Shown piece by piece: positions 8,122-16,619 of a stretch of DNA of 57,755 nt; position 1 is the stretch's first letter; the number at the start of each line of letters is the position of its first letter. The DNA is taken from assembly GCA_013178315.1 (NCBI GenBank), contig JABLWX010000005.1:1-57755 (forward strand). Reading direction: 5' to 3'. The DNA is from Candidatus Aminicenantota bacterium. GTDB lineage: Bacteria; Acidobacteriota; Aminicenantia; Aminicenantales; Saccharicenantaceae. Below the pieces are notes generated by a model. It worked only from the letters and a program-made list of their open reading frames with translations, was not told the origin of the DNA and ran no database searches. The translations under genes and the position numbers were made by a program.

Positions 8122-9468
8122 ATGAGCTACATTCCTATCAGTGACCAGGACAAAAAAGAAATGCTGGCCCGGATCGGGGTGGAGTCGGTAGAAGACCTTT
8201 TCTGCTGCATTCCAGAAAGTATCAGGCTGAAAGGTCTGCTCAACCTGCCGGGTCCGCTGTCAGAACCGGAGATTCTCGAATACTTCGAAGAACGGGGAAA
8301 GAAGAACTCTTTCGACCGCTATCTTTCCTTCCTGGGCGGGGGAGCCTATGACCATTTCATTCCGGCCGTGGTCGATTACCTGAGCTCACGCGGAGAGTTT
8401 GTTTCTCCTTATACCCCTTACCAGCCGGAAGTCAGCCAGGGCACTCTCCAGGTCATCTTTGAGTTTCAGACCCTCATCTGCCAGCTGACCGGCCTGGACA
8501 TCGCCAACGCTTCTCTCTACGATGGAGCCACCGGGGCAGCCGAAGCGGTGCTGATGGCCAATCGGGTCAAGAACAAGAAAAGGCTGCTGGTGGCCTCCAA
8601 CGTTCATCCCGAGTACCGGCAGGTAATATACACCTATACCCGCAATTTAGGACTGGAAGTGGTGGAAATTCCCTACGACCGGCTGGGCCGGGTTGACCAG
8701 AAAGGCCTGGAATCGGCCATGAATTCACACACCTCGGTGTTGCTCTGCCAGTCTCCCAACTACTTTGGCGTGGTGGAAGACCTGAAATCGCTGGGCGAGC
8801 TGACTCACCGCCATGATGCCCTGCTGGCCGTGGTCATTTCTGAACCGCTATCCCTTGGGCTCTTGGAAGCTCCTGGAAAGCTGGGCGCGGACATCGTCAC
8901 CGGGGAGGCCCAGTCCTTTGGCCTGCCCCTGAGCTACGGCGGGCCCTACCTCGGCTTCATGGCCTGTAAAAAAGAGTTTGTCAGGCAGCTTCCGGGAAGA
9001 ATCGCCGGCCAGACGGTTGACGCCGAGGGGCGCCGGGGATTCGTCCTGACGCTTTCCACCCGCGAGCAGCACATCAGGCGGGAGAAGGCCACTTCCAACA
9101 TCTGCACCAACCAGGCCCACTGTGCTTTGAGGGCCACCATTTACCTGGAGACCCTCGGCCGGCAGGGACTGAAGAAGCTGGCCTGGCTCAACCTGCAGAA
9201 AGCCGCCTATGCCCTGGAGAAGCTGACCTCCATTCCCGGCGTCAGCCGCAAGTTCGGTGGCCCGGTCTTCAACGAGTTCGTGCTGGAATTTCCCACGGAC
9301 TGGAATCGCATAAAACAGAAGCTGGAAGAGAAGGGTATCCTGGGCGGACTGGCCCTGGGTGATGACTACCAGGGCCTGGAAAAATGTGCCCTGGTCACCA
9401 TCACCGAAAAGCACAGCCGGGAAAAGATTGACCGCTATGCCGAGGTTCTGAGGGAGGTGCTGAAATGA
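8122..9468 (+). CDS. gcvPA: Glycine dehydrogenase (decarboxylating) subunit 1
   Basis: 448 residues, the normal size of the N-terminal half of the split P protein. The start MSYIPISDQDKKEMLARIG and the block FLGGGAYDHFIPAVVDYL are hallmark GcvPA sequences, with YTPYQPEVSQGTLQ and ASLYDGATGAAEA further on. With GcvPB it forms the PLP enzyme that decarboxylates glycine onto the H protein lipoyl arm. A Shine-Dalgarno-like AGGGAG lies about 6 nt before ATG 8122. The gene overlaps gcvPB by 4 nt (ATGA), which fits equal subunit production. Confidence 0.96.
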   Translation: MSYIPISDQDKKEMLARIGVESVEDLFCCIPESIRLKGLLNLPGPLSEPEILEYFEERGKKNSFDRYLSFLGGGAYDHFIPAVVDYLSSRGEFVSPYTPYQPEVSQGTLQVIFEFQTLICQLTGLDIANASLYDGATGAAEAVLMANRVKNKKRLLVASNVHPEYRQVIYTYTRNLGLEVVEIPYDRLGRVDQKGLESAMNSHTSVLLCQSPNYFGVVEDLKSLGELTHRHDALLAVVISEPLSLGLLEAPGKLGADIVTGEAQSFGLPLSYGGPYLGFMACKKEFVRQLPGRIAGQTVDAEGRRGFVLTLSTREQHIRREKATSNICTNQAHCALRATIYLETLGRQGLKKLAWLNLQKAAYALEKLTSIPGVSRKFGGPVFNEFVLEFPTDWNRIKQKLEEKGILGGLALGDDYQGLEKCALVTITEKHSREKIDRYAEVLREVLK

Positions 9469-10919
9469 TCAATGTCATCCGCGAACCGCTGATTTTTGAG
9501 ATTAGCTCACCCGGAAAGAGCGGAGTCCGGCTGCCAGCCCTGGATGTTCCGGAAAAACTGGATGTCCTGGAAGGGCTGACCGTCCGGGAGGACCTCGAGG
9601 GCTTTCCTGAAGTCTCGGAAACAGAGGTCACCAGGCATTTCACCAGGCTGAGCCAGATGAATTACTGCGTCGATTTCGGCTTTTATCCTCTCGGCTCCTG
9701 TACCATGAAATATAACCCCAAGCTCAACGAGAAGGTGGCCGGTATGGCCAGCCTGGCCGGGGTCCATCCGCTGGCTCCTGAAAAGCTGGCCCAGGGCAAC
9801 CTGGAGCTGATGAAGACCCTGGAAAAACTGCTGTGCGAAATTACCGGGATGGACGCGGTTTCACTGCAACCGGCAGCCGGGGCCCACGGCGAGTTGACCG
9901 GGATGATGCTGATCCGGGCCTACCACGAGGCCCAGGGAAATCCCAGAAAGTATGTGCTCATTCCGGATTCTGCCCATGGCACCAATCCCTCTTCGGCCCA
10001 TATCTGCGGCTACGTGGTCAAGGAGATCAAGTCCAACGACAAGGGCACCATTTCCCTGGAAGACCTGGCCCGGGAGATGACCGAGGAAGTGGCTGCCCTG
10101 ATGGTCACCAACCCCAATACCCTGGGTGTTTTTGAGTCCGATATCTGCCAGATTGCCGACATCGTCCATGCCAAAGGCGGGTTTGTCTACATGGACGGGG
10201 CCAACCTCAATGCCCTGGCCGGCATCACCAGGCCGGGCGACATGAAGGTGGATGTCCTTCATCTTAACCTGCACAAGACTTTCTCCACTCCCCACGGCGG
10301 CGGCGGACCGGGTTCGGGCCCGGTGGCCGTGAAGAAGATACTGGAGCCATACCTGCCGGTGCCCATCATCGAGGAAAAGGACGGCCAGTATCACCTGAAC
10401 TACAACCGGCCGAAATCAATTGGCCGGGTGAAAAGCTTCTACGGGCAGTTCCTGGTGATGCTGAAAGCCCTAGCCTACATCCTGGCCCTCGGTCCGGCCG
10501 GCCTGCGGGAGATGACCGAGATAGCGGTCCTCAACTCCAATTACATCCGCAAGAGCCTGGATGGCATCTACCACCTCAAGTACGATTCGCCCACGCTCCA
10601 CGAGTGCGTTTTCTCGGATAAATTCCAGAAGGATTTTGGAGTCTCCAACCTGGATATTTCCAAGAGGCTGCTGGATTACGGGTTGCACCCGCCGACCATG
10701 TCCTTCCCGCTGATAGTGCACGGGGCACTGATGATTGAGCCGACGGAAACCGAAAGCCGCCGGGACCTGGACCTGTTCATCGAGGCCATGAAGGCCATCG
10801 ACCGCGAGGCCAGGGAAAATCCCGAGCTGCTGCGAACCGCGCCTCATATAACTTATGTCCGGCGCCTGGACGAAGTTCAGGCGGCTCGCAATCCGGTCCT
10901 GAGGTGGGAGAAAAAGTAA
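9465..10919 (+). CDS. gcvPB: Glycine dehydrogenase (decarboxylating) subunit 2
   Basis: 484 residues, the normal length of the C-terminal, PLP-carrying half of the split P protein. The PLP lysine is K271 in HLNLHKTFSTPHGGGG; other family blocks are FYPLGSCTMKYNPK, SAHGTNPSSAHI and HPPTMSFPLIVHGALM. It catalyses glycine decarboxylation together with GcvPA. The start overlaps the gcvPA stop. A 70-nt gap separates it from glyQ on the same strand. Confidence 0.96.
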   Translation: MINVIREPLIFEISSPGKSGVRLPALDVPEKLDVLEGLTVREDLEGFPEVSETEVTRHFTRLSQMNYCVDFGFYPLGSCTMKYNPKLNEKVAGMASLAGVHPLAPEKLAQGNLELMKTLEKLLCEITGMDAVSLQPAAGAHGELTGMMLIRAYHEAQGNPRKYVLIPDSAHGTNPSSAHICGYVVKEIKSNDKGTISLEDLAREMTEEVAALMVTNPNTLGVFESDICQIADIVHAKGGFVYMDGANLNALAGITRPGDMKVDVLHLNLHKTFSTPHGGGGPGSGPVAVKKILEPYLPVPIIEEKDGQYHLNYNRPKSIGRVKSFYGQFLVMLKALAYILALGPAGLREMTEIAVLNSNYIRKSLDGIYHLKYDSPTLHECVFSDKFQKDFGVSNLDISKRLLDYGLHPPTMSFPLIVHGALMIEPTETESRRDLDLFIEAMKAIDREARENPELLRTAPHITYVRRLDEVQAARNPVLRWEKK

Positions 10920-10989
10920 TACGGCTGAAAACTCTGTCTCCGAACCATAGATAAGACGGGCAGCTTTTTGGTGAAGGAAGAGACCGAAG

Positions 10990-11838
10990 ATGAGCATGCA
11001 GGAACTTTTCTTGAAACTCTATGATTTCTGGTCCAGGCAGGGCTGTTACCTGGCCCCCACCTACGACCTGGAAGTCGGGGCCGGGACCATGACCCCGGAC
11101 ACTTTTTTCCGCGTCCTGGGAAAGCGTCCCTGGAAGGTGGCCTATGTCCAGCCCTCCCGGCGCCCGACCGATGGCCGTTACGGCGAAAATCCCCACCGGG
11201 TGCAGAAACACTTCCAGTTCCAGGTGATTGTCAAGCCCTCGCCGGATAACATCCAGAGGGTCTACCTGGACAGCCTGACCTCCCTCGGGATAAACCTTAA
11301 GGAACACGACCTGAGGTTTGACGAGGACGACTGGGAATCCCCGACCATCGGGGCCTGGGGGGTGGGCTGGCAGGTGATGCTGGATGGCCTGGAAATCACC
11401 CAGTTCACTTATTTCCAGCAGGCCGGCGGCCTGGAGCTCTTTCCGGTCTCGGTGGAAATTACCTACGGCCTGGAAAGGCTGGAAATGTTCCTGGAGCAGA
11501 AAGATAACATCTACGACCTGCAATGGTCGTCAGGGGTCAGCTACCACGACCTGCGCTACCAGGAAGAGAAGGAATTCTCCGTATATAATTTTGAACAGGC
11601 TGATACCCAGATGTTGCACCGGGGTTTTGCCGCTGCCGAAAAAGAAGCCCAGCGCCTCATCGGGCTGGAACTGCTGCTTCCAGCCTACGACCAGTGCCTG
11701 AAATGCTCCCATTACTTTAACCTCCTGGACTCGCGCGGGGCCATCAGCGTGACCGAGCGGGTGAAGCTCATCGGTCAGGTGCGGGCCCTGGTCAACCAGA
11801 TCGCCAGGAAATTCGTGGAAAGGGAAGGAGAAGGCTGA
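10990..11838 (+). CDS. glyQ: Glycyl-tRNA synthetase alpha subunit
   Basis: 282 residues, close to the usual size. It is the catalytic class II subunit of the bacterial alpha2-beta2 glycyl-tRNA synthetase. Family blocks are [39 protein letters not shown], and WEVMLDG-like [19 protein letters not shown]. The stop codon overlaps the start of glyS by one base (TGATG), indicating coupled translation. It follows the glycine cleavage genes, so two glycine-using functions are adjacent. Confidence 0.96.
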   Translation: MSMQELFLKLYDFWSRQGCYLAPTYDLEVGAGTMTPDTFFRVLGKRPWKVAYVQPSRRPTDGRYGENPHRVQKHFQFQVIVKPSPDNIQRVYLDSLTSLGINLKEHDLRFDEDDWESPTIGAWGVGWQVMLDGLEITQFTYFQQAGGLELFPVSVEITYGLERLEMFLEQKDNIYDLQWSSGVSYHDLRYQEEKEFSVYNFEQADTQMLHRGFAAAEKEAQRLIGLELLLPAYDQCLKCSHYFNLLDSRGAISVTERVKLIGQVRALVNQIARKFVEREGEG

Positions 11839-13910
11839 TGGAATTCCTGCTGGAAATTATGACCGAGGAACTTCCTTCCAGCCATGTCCGCAGTGCTCTG
11901 GCCCAGCTGCAGGACAGCTTCCGGCAGGAATTGCAGGCGGCCCGGATCGGGGTGAATAGCCTGAGGACCCTGGGCACCTGCCGTCGACTGGTGGTGGTGG
12001 CCGACCTGGAAGCCGGGCAACCCGATGAAGAAGAAGTGGTGACCGGTCCGCCCCGGCAGGTGGCCGTTCAGCCTGACGGGAGTTACACCCAGGCGGCCCT
12101 GGGTTTCGCCCGGTCCCAGGGTGTCCCCGTGGAAAAGCTCGAGGTTATCAAGACGGCCAGGGGAGAGTACCTCAGTTTCAAACGGTTGAAGAAAGGCCGG
12201 CCGACGGAAGAAGTCATTACCGAAATTTTCCCGGCAGTTATCAACTCCTTGAGTTTTCCCAAGAACATGCGCTGGGGCGAAAAGAATTTCCGTTTCTCCC
12301 GGCCGATTAAGAACCTGCTGTGCCTGTTCGATGGCCGGGTGGTACCGCTGGAGCTGGCCGGAATCAGATCCAGCCGCCGGACGCGGGGTCATTTTATTCA
12401 TTCCCCGGTTGAGCTTGAAGTCAGCAATTTTGAAGACTACAAGAAAAAGCTTGGTGAGAACCAGGTGGTGGTCGAGCCGGAAGAGAGGCAGCAGTCCATC
12501 AGGCATCAATTCGAAGAAAAGCTGGTCGGCCTGAAGGCCGAGGTCTACCCGGACCAGGCCCTGCTGGAAAGGTTGCTGTGGAACGTGGAATGTCCCCTGG
12601 TCATCATGGGCAGCTTTCCGGAAAGTTATCTGGAGCTGCCGCTGGAAGTACTTTCCACGGCCATGAGGGAAGGGCAGAAGCTTTTTTCCGTGGTCAGCGG
12701 CCGGAAGCAACTGCCTTTGTTCCTGGGAATTGCCGATGCTCCAGCCGACCCCAGGAATCATATCGCTTCCGGAAACGAGCGGGTGCTCAAGGCTCGCCTG
12801 GAGGATGCCCGGTTCTTCTGGAAAAATGACCTGAAAGCAAGCCTGGCCGACCGGGTGCCGCAGCTCAAGAACGTCATCTTCCAGGAGAAGCTCGGCACTT
12901 ACGGCGATAAGGTGGGCCGGCTGCAGAAACTGGTGGCTTACCTGGCCGACCGGCTGGAAATGAAGAAAGAAAAAAAGGACCTGGTGGAGGCCGCCAGGCT
13001 GTGCAAGGCCGACCTTCTGACTGACATGGTCAGGGAATTTCCCGAGCTCCAGGGGAAAATGGGTGGACTTTATTCCCGCCAGCAGGGCTGGTCGGAAACC
13101 GTTTCCCGGGCCATTTACGAACACTACCTGCCCGAGGGCCTGGAAGACCCGGTTCCGTCCACGGCGGCCGGGGCAGTCCTGTCGCTGGCCGATAAGCTGG
13201 ACACGGTGGTCGGGGTGTTCGGAGTTGGCATAAGCATCAGCGGCTCCAGCGACCCCTTCGGTTTGCGCCGCCAGGCCCTGGCCATCTGCAAGATCCTGCT
13301 GGAAAAGAAATTCCAGATTTCCCTGCACCGCCTGCTGGATAAGGCCATGTTCCTGCTGTCAGACCGGCTGACTGTCCCCCGGGACCAGCTTAAAGCCAGC
13401 CTGCTGGAATTCTTCGAGGGTCGGCTCCGATTCATTTTTGAAAAGCAGGGATACCGTTATGACCTGGTAAACGCTGCCCTCGGTCCCGGGATAGAATTCC
13501 CGGTCCGGGCCGAGGCCCGGTTGAAAGCCCTCAATGAACTCAAGGAAAGTCCGAATTTCGAGCAGTTCATACTGATGGTCAAGAGGGTTAAGAACATAGT
13601 CAAGGAACCGCCCCGGAGCCGGTTGAACTCAGCCCTGCTCAGGGAAAAGGAAGAAAAGGAACTGTATTCGGCCCTTAAGATAATCAAGAAGAACGCGGAG
13701 GAAATGCTGGCCCGCAATGACTTTGCCTCGGCCCAGAAAATGGTTTTCCGCCTGCAGTCGCCGCTGAACAATTTCTTTGAGGGGGTGCTGGTGATGGCCG
13801 AGGACAAGAAGGTCCGGAACAACCGGCTGGCCCTGCTGTCCCAGATCCTGGAACTGACCGGTGAGCTGGCCGATTATTCCCAGGTGGTGGTGGAAAGCGA
13901 AAACCGCTGA
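11838..13910 (+). CDS. glyS: Glycyl-tRNA synthetase beta subunit
   Basis: 690 residues, the usual size. The beta subunit binds tRNA-Gly. Family blocks are [14 protein letters not shown] at the start, GPPRQVAVQPDGSYTQAA, NMRWGEKNFRFSRPIKN and ARFFWKNDLKASL, with the C-terminal DALR-type anticodon domain (VLVMAEDKKVRNNRLALL). The start ATG overlaps the glyQ stop by one base. It ends 23 nt before the convergent PilZ gene. Confidence 0.96.
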   Translation: MEFLLEIMTEELPSSHVRSALAQLQDSFRQELQAARIGVNSLRTLGTCRRLVVVADLEAGQPDEEEVVTGPPRQVAVQPDGSYTQAALGFARSQGVPVEKLEVIKTARGEYLSFKRLKKGRPTEEVITEIFPAVINSLSFPKNMRWGEKNFRFSRPIKNLLCLFDGRVVPLELAGIRSSRRTRGHFIHSPVELEVSNFEDYKKKLGENQVVVEPEERQQSIRHQFEEKLVGLKAEVYPDQALLERLLWNVECPLVIMGSFPESYLELPLEVLSTAMREGQKLFSVVSGRKQLPLFLGIADAPADPRNHIASGNERVLKARLEDARFFWKNDLKASLADRVPQLKNVIFQEKLGTYGDKVGRLQKLVAYLADRLEMKKEKKDLVEAARLCKADLLTDMVREFPELQGKMGGLYSRQQGWSETVSRAIYEHYLPEGLEDPVPSTAAGAVLSLADKLDTVVGVFGVGISISGSSDPFGLRRQALAICKILLEKKFQISLHRLLDKAMFLLSDRLTVPRDQLKASLLEFFEGRLRFIFEKQGYRYDLVNAALGPGIEFPVRAEARLKALNELKESPNFEQFILMVKRVKNIVKEPPRSRLNSALLREKEEKELYSALKIIKKNAEEMLARNDFASAQKMVFRLQSPLNNFFEGVLVMAEDKKVRNNRLALLSQILELTGELADYSQVVVESENR

Positions 13911-13933
13911 GTCCGGGACCGGGGCCTGAGAGT

Positions 13934-14386
13934 CTAGCCTTCTATCTTGTATTCATCAGCCTCGGATTCTTCGCCCGGCCCTTTCTTTTTTATTTCCGTA
14001 AACTTGTGTTCCAGGGCGATTATCTTGACCAGGTTGCCGGGATAGTTCTGTCCTTTCTGGTTGCCGTAGGCCTGGAACTGGACTCCGACCTTGAAAGGGT
14101 AAGAAGGATTATCCTGCCCGGCCGACCAGCGGACCTCGCCCAGCTGGGTTAAGGGAACCATTTCCCCCGGAATGGAAATCTGAATGGTCAGAGCCGTGCC
14201 TGGCTTCAGGTTTTGGCGGCAGCTGAAGCTGACCCCGCCGCGGCTTATGTTCTGGAGAGGGCAGAATTCTTCGTCGAATTCTTTCCGGGAGCCGAGCCAC
14301 CTTTCCTTGCGGTAGGAAACGGTAGCTCCTGGTATCATAAACCTCTCGCAGAGGCGCTTTTCTTCCGGGTAAATTTCCTGGCTCAT
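13934..14386 (-). CDS. PilZ domain protein
   Basis: 150 residues from ATG 14386; an alternative ATG at 14419 would give 161. The longer frame from TTG 14458 is excluded because that TTG is the -35 box of the promoter. The PilZ c-di-GMP motifs are intact: RLCER at 11-15 (RxxxR) and NISRGG at 46-51 (NxSxxG), followed by strand-rich sequence ending near PFKVGVQF. PilZ domains bind c-di-GMP and switch partner proteins; no output domain is attached. It is convergent with glyS and separated from the exported protein upstream by its own promoter. Confidence 0.85.
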   Translation of the reverse strand: MSQEIYPEEKRLCERFMIPGATVSYRKERWLGSRKEFDEEFCPLQNISRGGVSFSCRQNLKPGTALTIQISIPGEMVPLTQLGEVRWSAGQDNPSYPFKVGVQFQAYGNQKGQNYPGNLVKIIALEHKFTEIKKKGPGEESEADEYKIEG

Positions 14387-14429
14387 TCTCTTATCCGATT
14401 TGTTATCCGCAGCTGACATGTTGCTTATA

Positions 14430-14458
14430 TTTATATATAAGATGGGCCGATTTGTCAA
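14430..14458 (-). promoter_or_regulatory. Consensus promoter of the PilZ gene
   Basis: Minus strand: perfect TTGACA at 14458-14453, 17-nt spacer, TATAAA at 14435-14430. The first ATG (14419) is only 10 nt from the -10 box, so either that start is read from a nearly leaderless mRNA or ATG 14386 is used with a leader of about 37 nt. Confidence 0.7.
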
Positions 14459-14489
14459 AAAATCATGGCCCGGGCTTTGCCGGAGGCGG

Positions 14490-15554
14490 TCAATAGGGCA
14501 GGGATTCAGCCTTGACCGGCCGGAGCTTGATAGAAACGTCGGTCCTTATTTCCTGATTTTCCAGGCTGGTGAAGGAAAAATTGATTTCCGGTCTTTTGAC
14601 GAAGCTGGCCGGCACTTTTTCCGGTGGCTTTTTCTTCCAGTCCTTGATGGCCCCGGCGATGGCCGAAATAGCATCCAGGATGGAAACCCCACGGAAATAT
14701 GGCTGGTCCTTATCCGGAGCCATGTAGGGCTTGGTCCCCGGTGGGTTGGGCGGGGGTATGTAGACCTTGACCGGTATCTGTTTTTGCAGGTACTTGGTGG
14801 CCTTGTAAATCAAGGTGTCGCCGATGTAAAAGGCCACTTCTCCCTCGACGTTCTTGATGGGCGGGGATTCCTGTCTTTGAACCAGGAGCTCCCGGTTTTT
14901 CATGTTCCTTTTTTCGATTCCGAGCTCCAGGACAATTCGCTTCCTGATGGTGATACTCCTGGTCTTAAGGTAAAGGTCAACGTTCAGAGAGTAGGACTGG
15001 TCAAAATAAAATGGCAGGGGAAGCTGGATCAGGTGGGCTCCCTTGGTCCACAGGCCGCCCTCCAGCGGGTTGCCTTCCACCTGTATCTTGTAATAGGCAT
15101 CTGCCGACAGGTCAAAGCCAAGACGCAGGACCCCGGGAATGGTCTGGTCTTCGGAAGAGGCGGGAAGCAGAAAATTCAGGTTGCTGACCAGGGGAAAGTC
15201 TTCCCGCCAGCGCCCCCAGTATTCCAGGGCCTGGTTAAAGACGCTGAAATCCAGGAAGGACAGCAGCGGCTGGGCCTCCCCGAATTCCTCGAAGTAGTCG
15301 ATCAGGGCCTTTTTTTCTTCGGCCGGGAGGTTATTCTTGAAGTACAGGAATGGCAGGAGAGCCAGGGCATCCTGTTTTTCGGCCTGGTCCAGTCCGGACA
15401 GGGTGGTCTCCAGCAGGTTCAGGGCGGGCTCGTATTCCCTGTTTTTCAGCAGTTCGTTTATCTCCGATTTCCAGTCAGCCCGGGCCGAGACGGACAGGCA
15501 GAAAAAGCCCAGTATTAACAGGAGAACCAGCCGGGTCTTTTTAGGTTCAGTCAT
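14490..15554 (-). CDS. Exported protein of unknown function
   Basis: 354 residues. ATG 15554 is chosen because it starts a clear signal peptide (KKTRLVLLLILGFFCLSVSARA); upstream in-frame codons lie inside the TonB-like gene. The mature part begins with an alpha-helical segment (about 30-120, DWKSEINELLKNREYEPALN onward), followed by beta-rich sequence with GVLRLGFDLSADAYYKIQVEG and YSLNVDLYLKTRSITIRKR. No catalytic motif was recognised. It overlaps the TonB-like gene by 8 nt, so the two are probably made together and may act together in the envelope. Confidence 0.75.
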   Translation of the reverse strand: MTEPKKTRLVLLLILGFFCLSVSARADWKSEINELLKNREYEPALNLLETTLSGLDQAEKQDALALLPFLYFKNNLPAEEKKALIDYFEEFGEAQPLLSFLDFSVFNQALEYWGRWREDFPLVSNLNFLLPASSEDQTIPGVLRLGFDLSADAYYKIQVEGNPLEGGLWTKGAHLIQLPLPFYFDQSYSLNVDLYLKTRSITIRKRIVLELGIEKRNMKNRELLVQRQESPPIKNVEGEVAFYIGDTLIYKATKYLQKQIPVKVYIPPPNPPGTKPYMAPDKDQPYFRGVSILDAISAIAGAIKDWKKKPPEKVPASFVKRPEINFSFTSLENQEIRTDVSIKLRPVKAESLPY

Positions 15555-16542
15555 GGTAGGTGAACACCAGGTAGAATTCCAGGCTTTTTCCGGGAAAATC
15601 CTCGGGCAGAGGAGGGAAGGGAGCACAGAGCCGGACAGCGGTCAGGGCAGCCTGGTCCAGGATGTCGCTGGTGGTGGAAGTGGCAATTTCCAGCGATTGC
15701 AACTGTCCGTCCTTATCAACCAGCAGAATCAGGGCCACATTCTTGGTTTTCGGCATGACCGAGAGCTGGGGCAGGATCCACCTGGATTGAACCAGGTTGA
15801 CCACTTTTTCCGCCCAGGGTTTGATATTGTACCGGTAGCCGGCGACTGCCTGTGGAGTTACTGCTCCCGGGATTCCGGGACGGGCTCGCCCTGACTCGGT
15901 AAAGCGCAGGCCCCGGCCGGGCTTTTCGTAGGCCCGGGGGGCAGCATACTGCAGGACGTCACTCTTAAGAGAAGGGGCGGCTTCGCCGGTTTCACCAGTT
16001 TCAGGTTCTGGCCTGACCGTCAGCTTGAGGCTGAAACGGTATTTTCCAGAAACTGGCCTGATGCGCGAGAGATTAATTCTGACTCCGGAGGGAGTCTGGG
16101 ATTCTCCCCGGCCGGCAGCCAGGTAGGCTTCCAGGTCAAAGGGAATGGCCGGTTGCCCGGGCGCGGCAGCTTCGGAGGCGGAGCCGGCGGCTCCAGCCGC
16201 TTCGGTTCCCGGCCGGCCTCCGGGCTTCCCGGTTCCGGACTGGCCGGCACCCCCGGGCTGACCGCCAGCCTGTTCCTGGGTCACCGGCGGTTCTTTGATC
16301 ACTTCGGGCAGATAGGGGGGCGGGCCGGCTTCAGGGTAGGTGGCGATAACCACGTCAGTTTCTTTTATAAAAGGAAGTATCTTGACGATAATTTTTGCCT
16401 GTTTCAGGTAGAGAATTAGCAGGACGTGGAGCAGAACGGCTATGGTTAGGCTGATGACTTTAACCCAGGCTTCGCTCCGGTCCAGGCCGCGCCACCTGGA
16501 AGTCAGTTTCTGGAAGCTGGCCTTCAATCCAATATTTTTCAT
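15547..16542 (-). CDS. TonB-like energy transducer
   Basis: 331 residues. One N-terminal membrane helix (VKVISLTIAVLLHVLLILYL) is followed by a Gly/Pro/Ala-rich spacer (about 80-150) and a C-terminal TonB fold (KNVALILLVDKDGQLQSLEI, then FPPLPEDFPGKSLEFYLVF). TonB proteins transmit inner-membrane energy to outer-membrane receptors. No exbB, exbD or receptor gene is nearby. It overlaps the downstream exported-protein gene. Family assignment is good; the partner is unknown. Confidence 0.82.
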   Translation of the reverse strand: MKNIGLKASFQKLTSRWRGLDRSEAWVKVISLTIAVLLHVLLILYLKQAKIIVKILPFIKETDVVIATYPEAGPPPYLPEVIKEPPVTQEQAGGQPGGAGQSGTGKPGGRPGTEAAGAAGSASEAAAPGQPAIPFDLEAYLAAGRGESQTPSGVRINLSRIRPVSGKYRFSLKLTVRPEPETGETGEAAPSLKSDVLQYAAPRAYEKPGRGLRFTESGRARPGIPGAVTPQAVAGYRYNIKPWAEKVVNLVQSRWILPQLSVMPKTKNVALILLVDKDGQLQSLEIATSTTSDILDQAALTAVRLCAPFPPLPEDFPGKSLEFYLVFTYHD

Positions 16543-16619
16543 TAACCGGCTTTGTCTACCTTAAAATCGGAATACTTATTATATAGAAGCCAGCCTGAAA
16601 GAGAAAGTTGCACGGCTAA

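Noticed and set aside
11775-13328. Long open frame on the minus strand opposite glyS (517 codons)
   Set aside because: It mirrors the glyS codons, has no ribosome site or recognisable domain, and glyS is certain.
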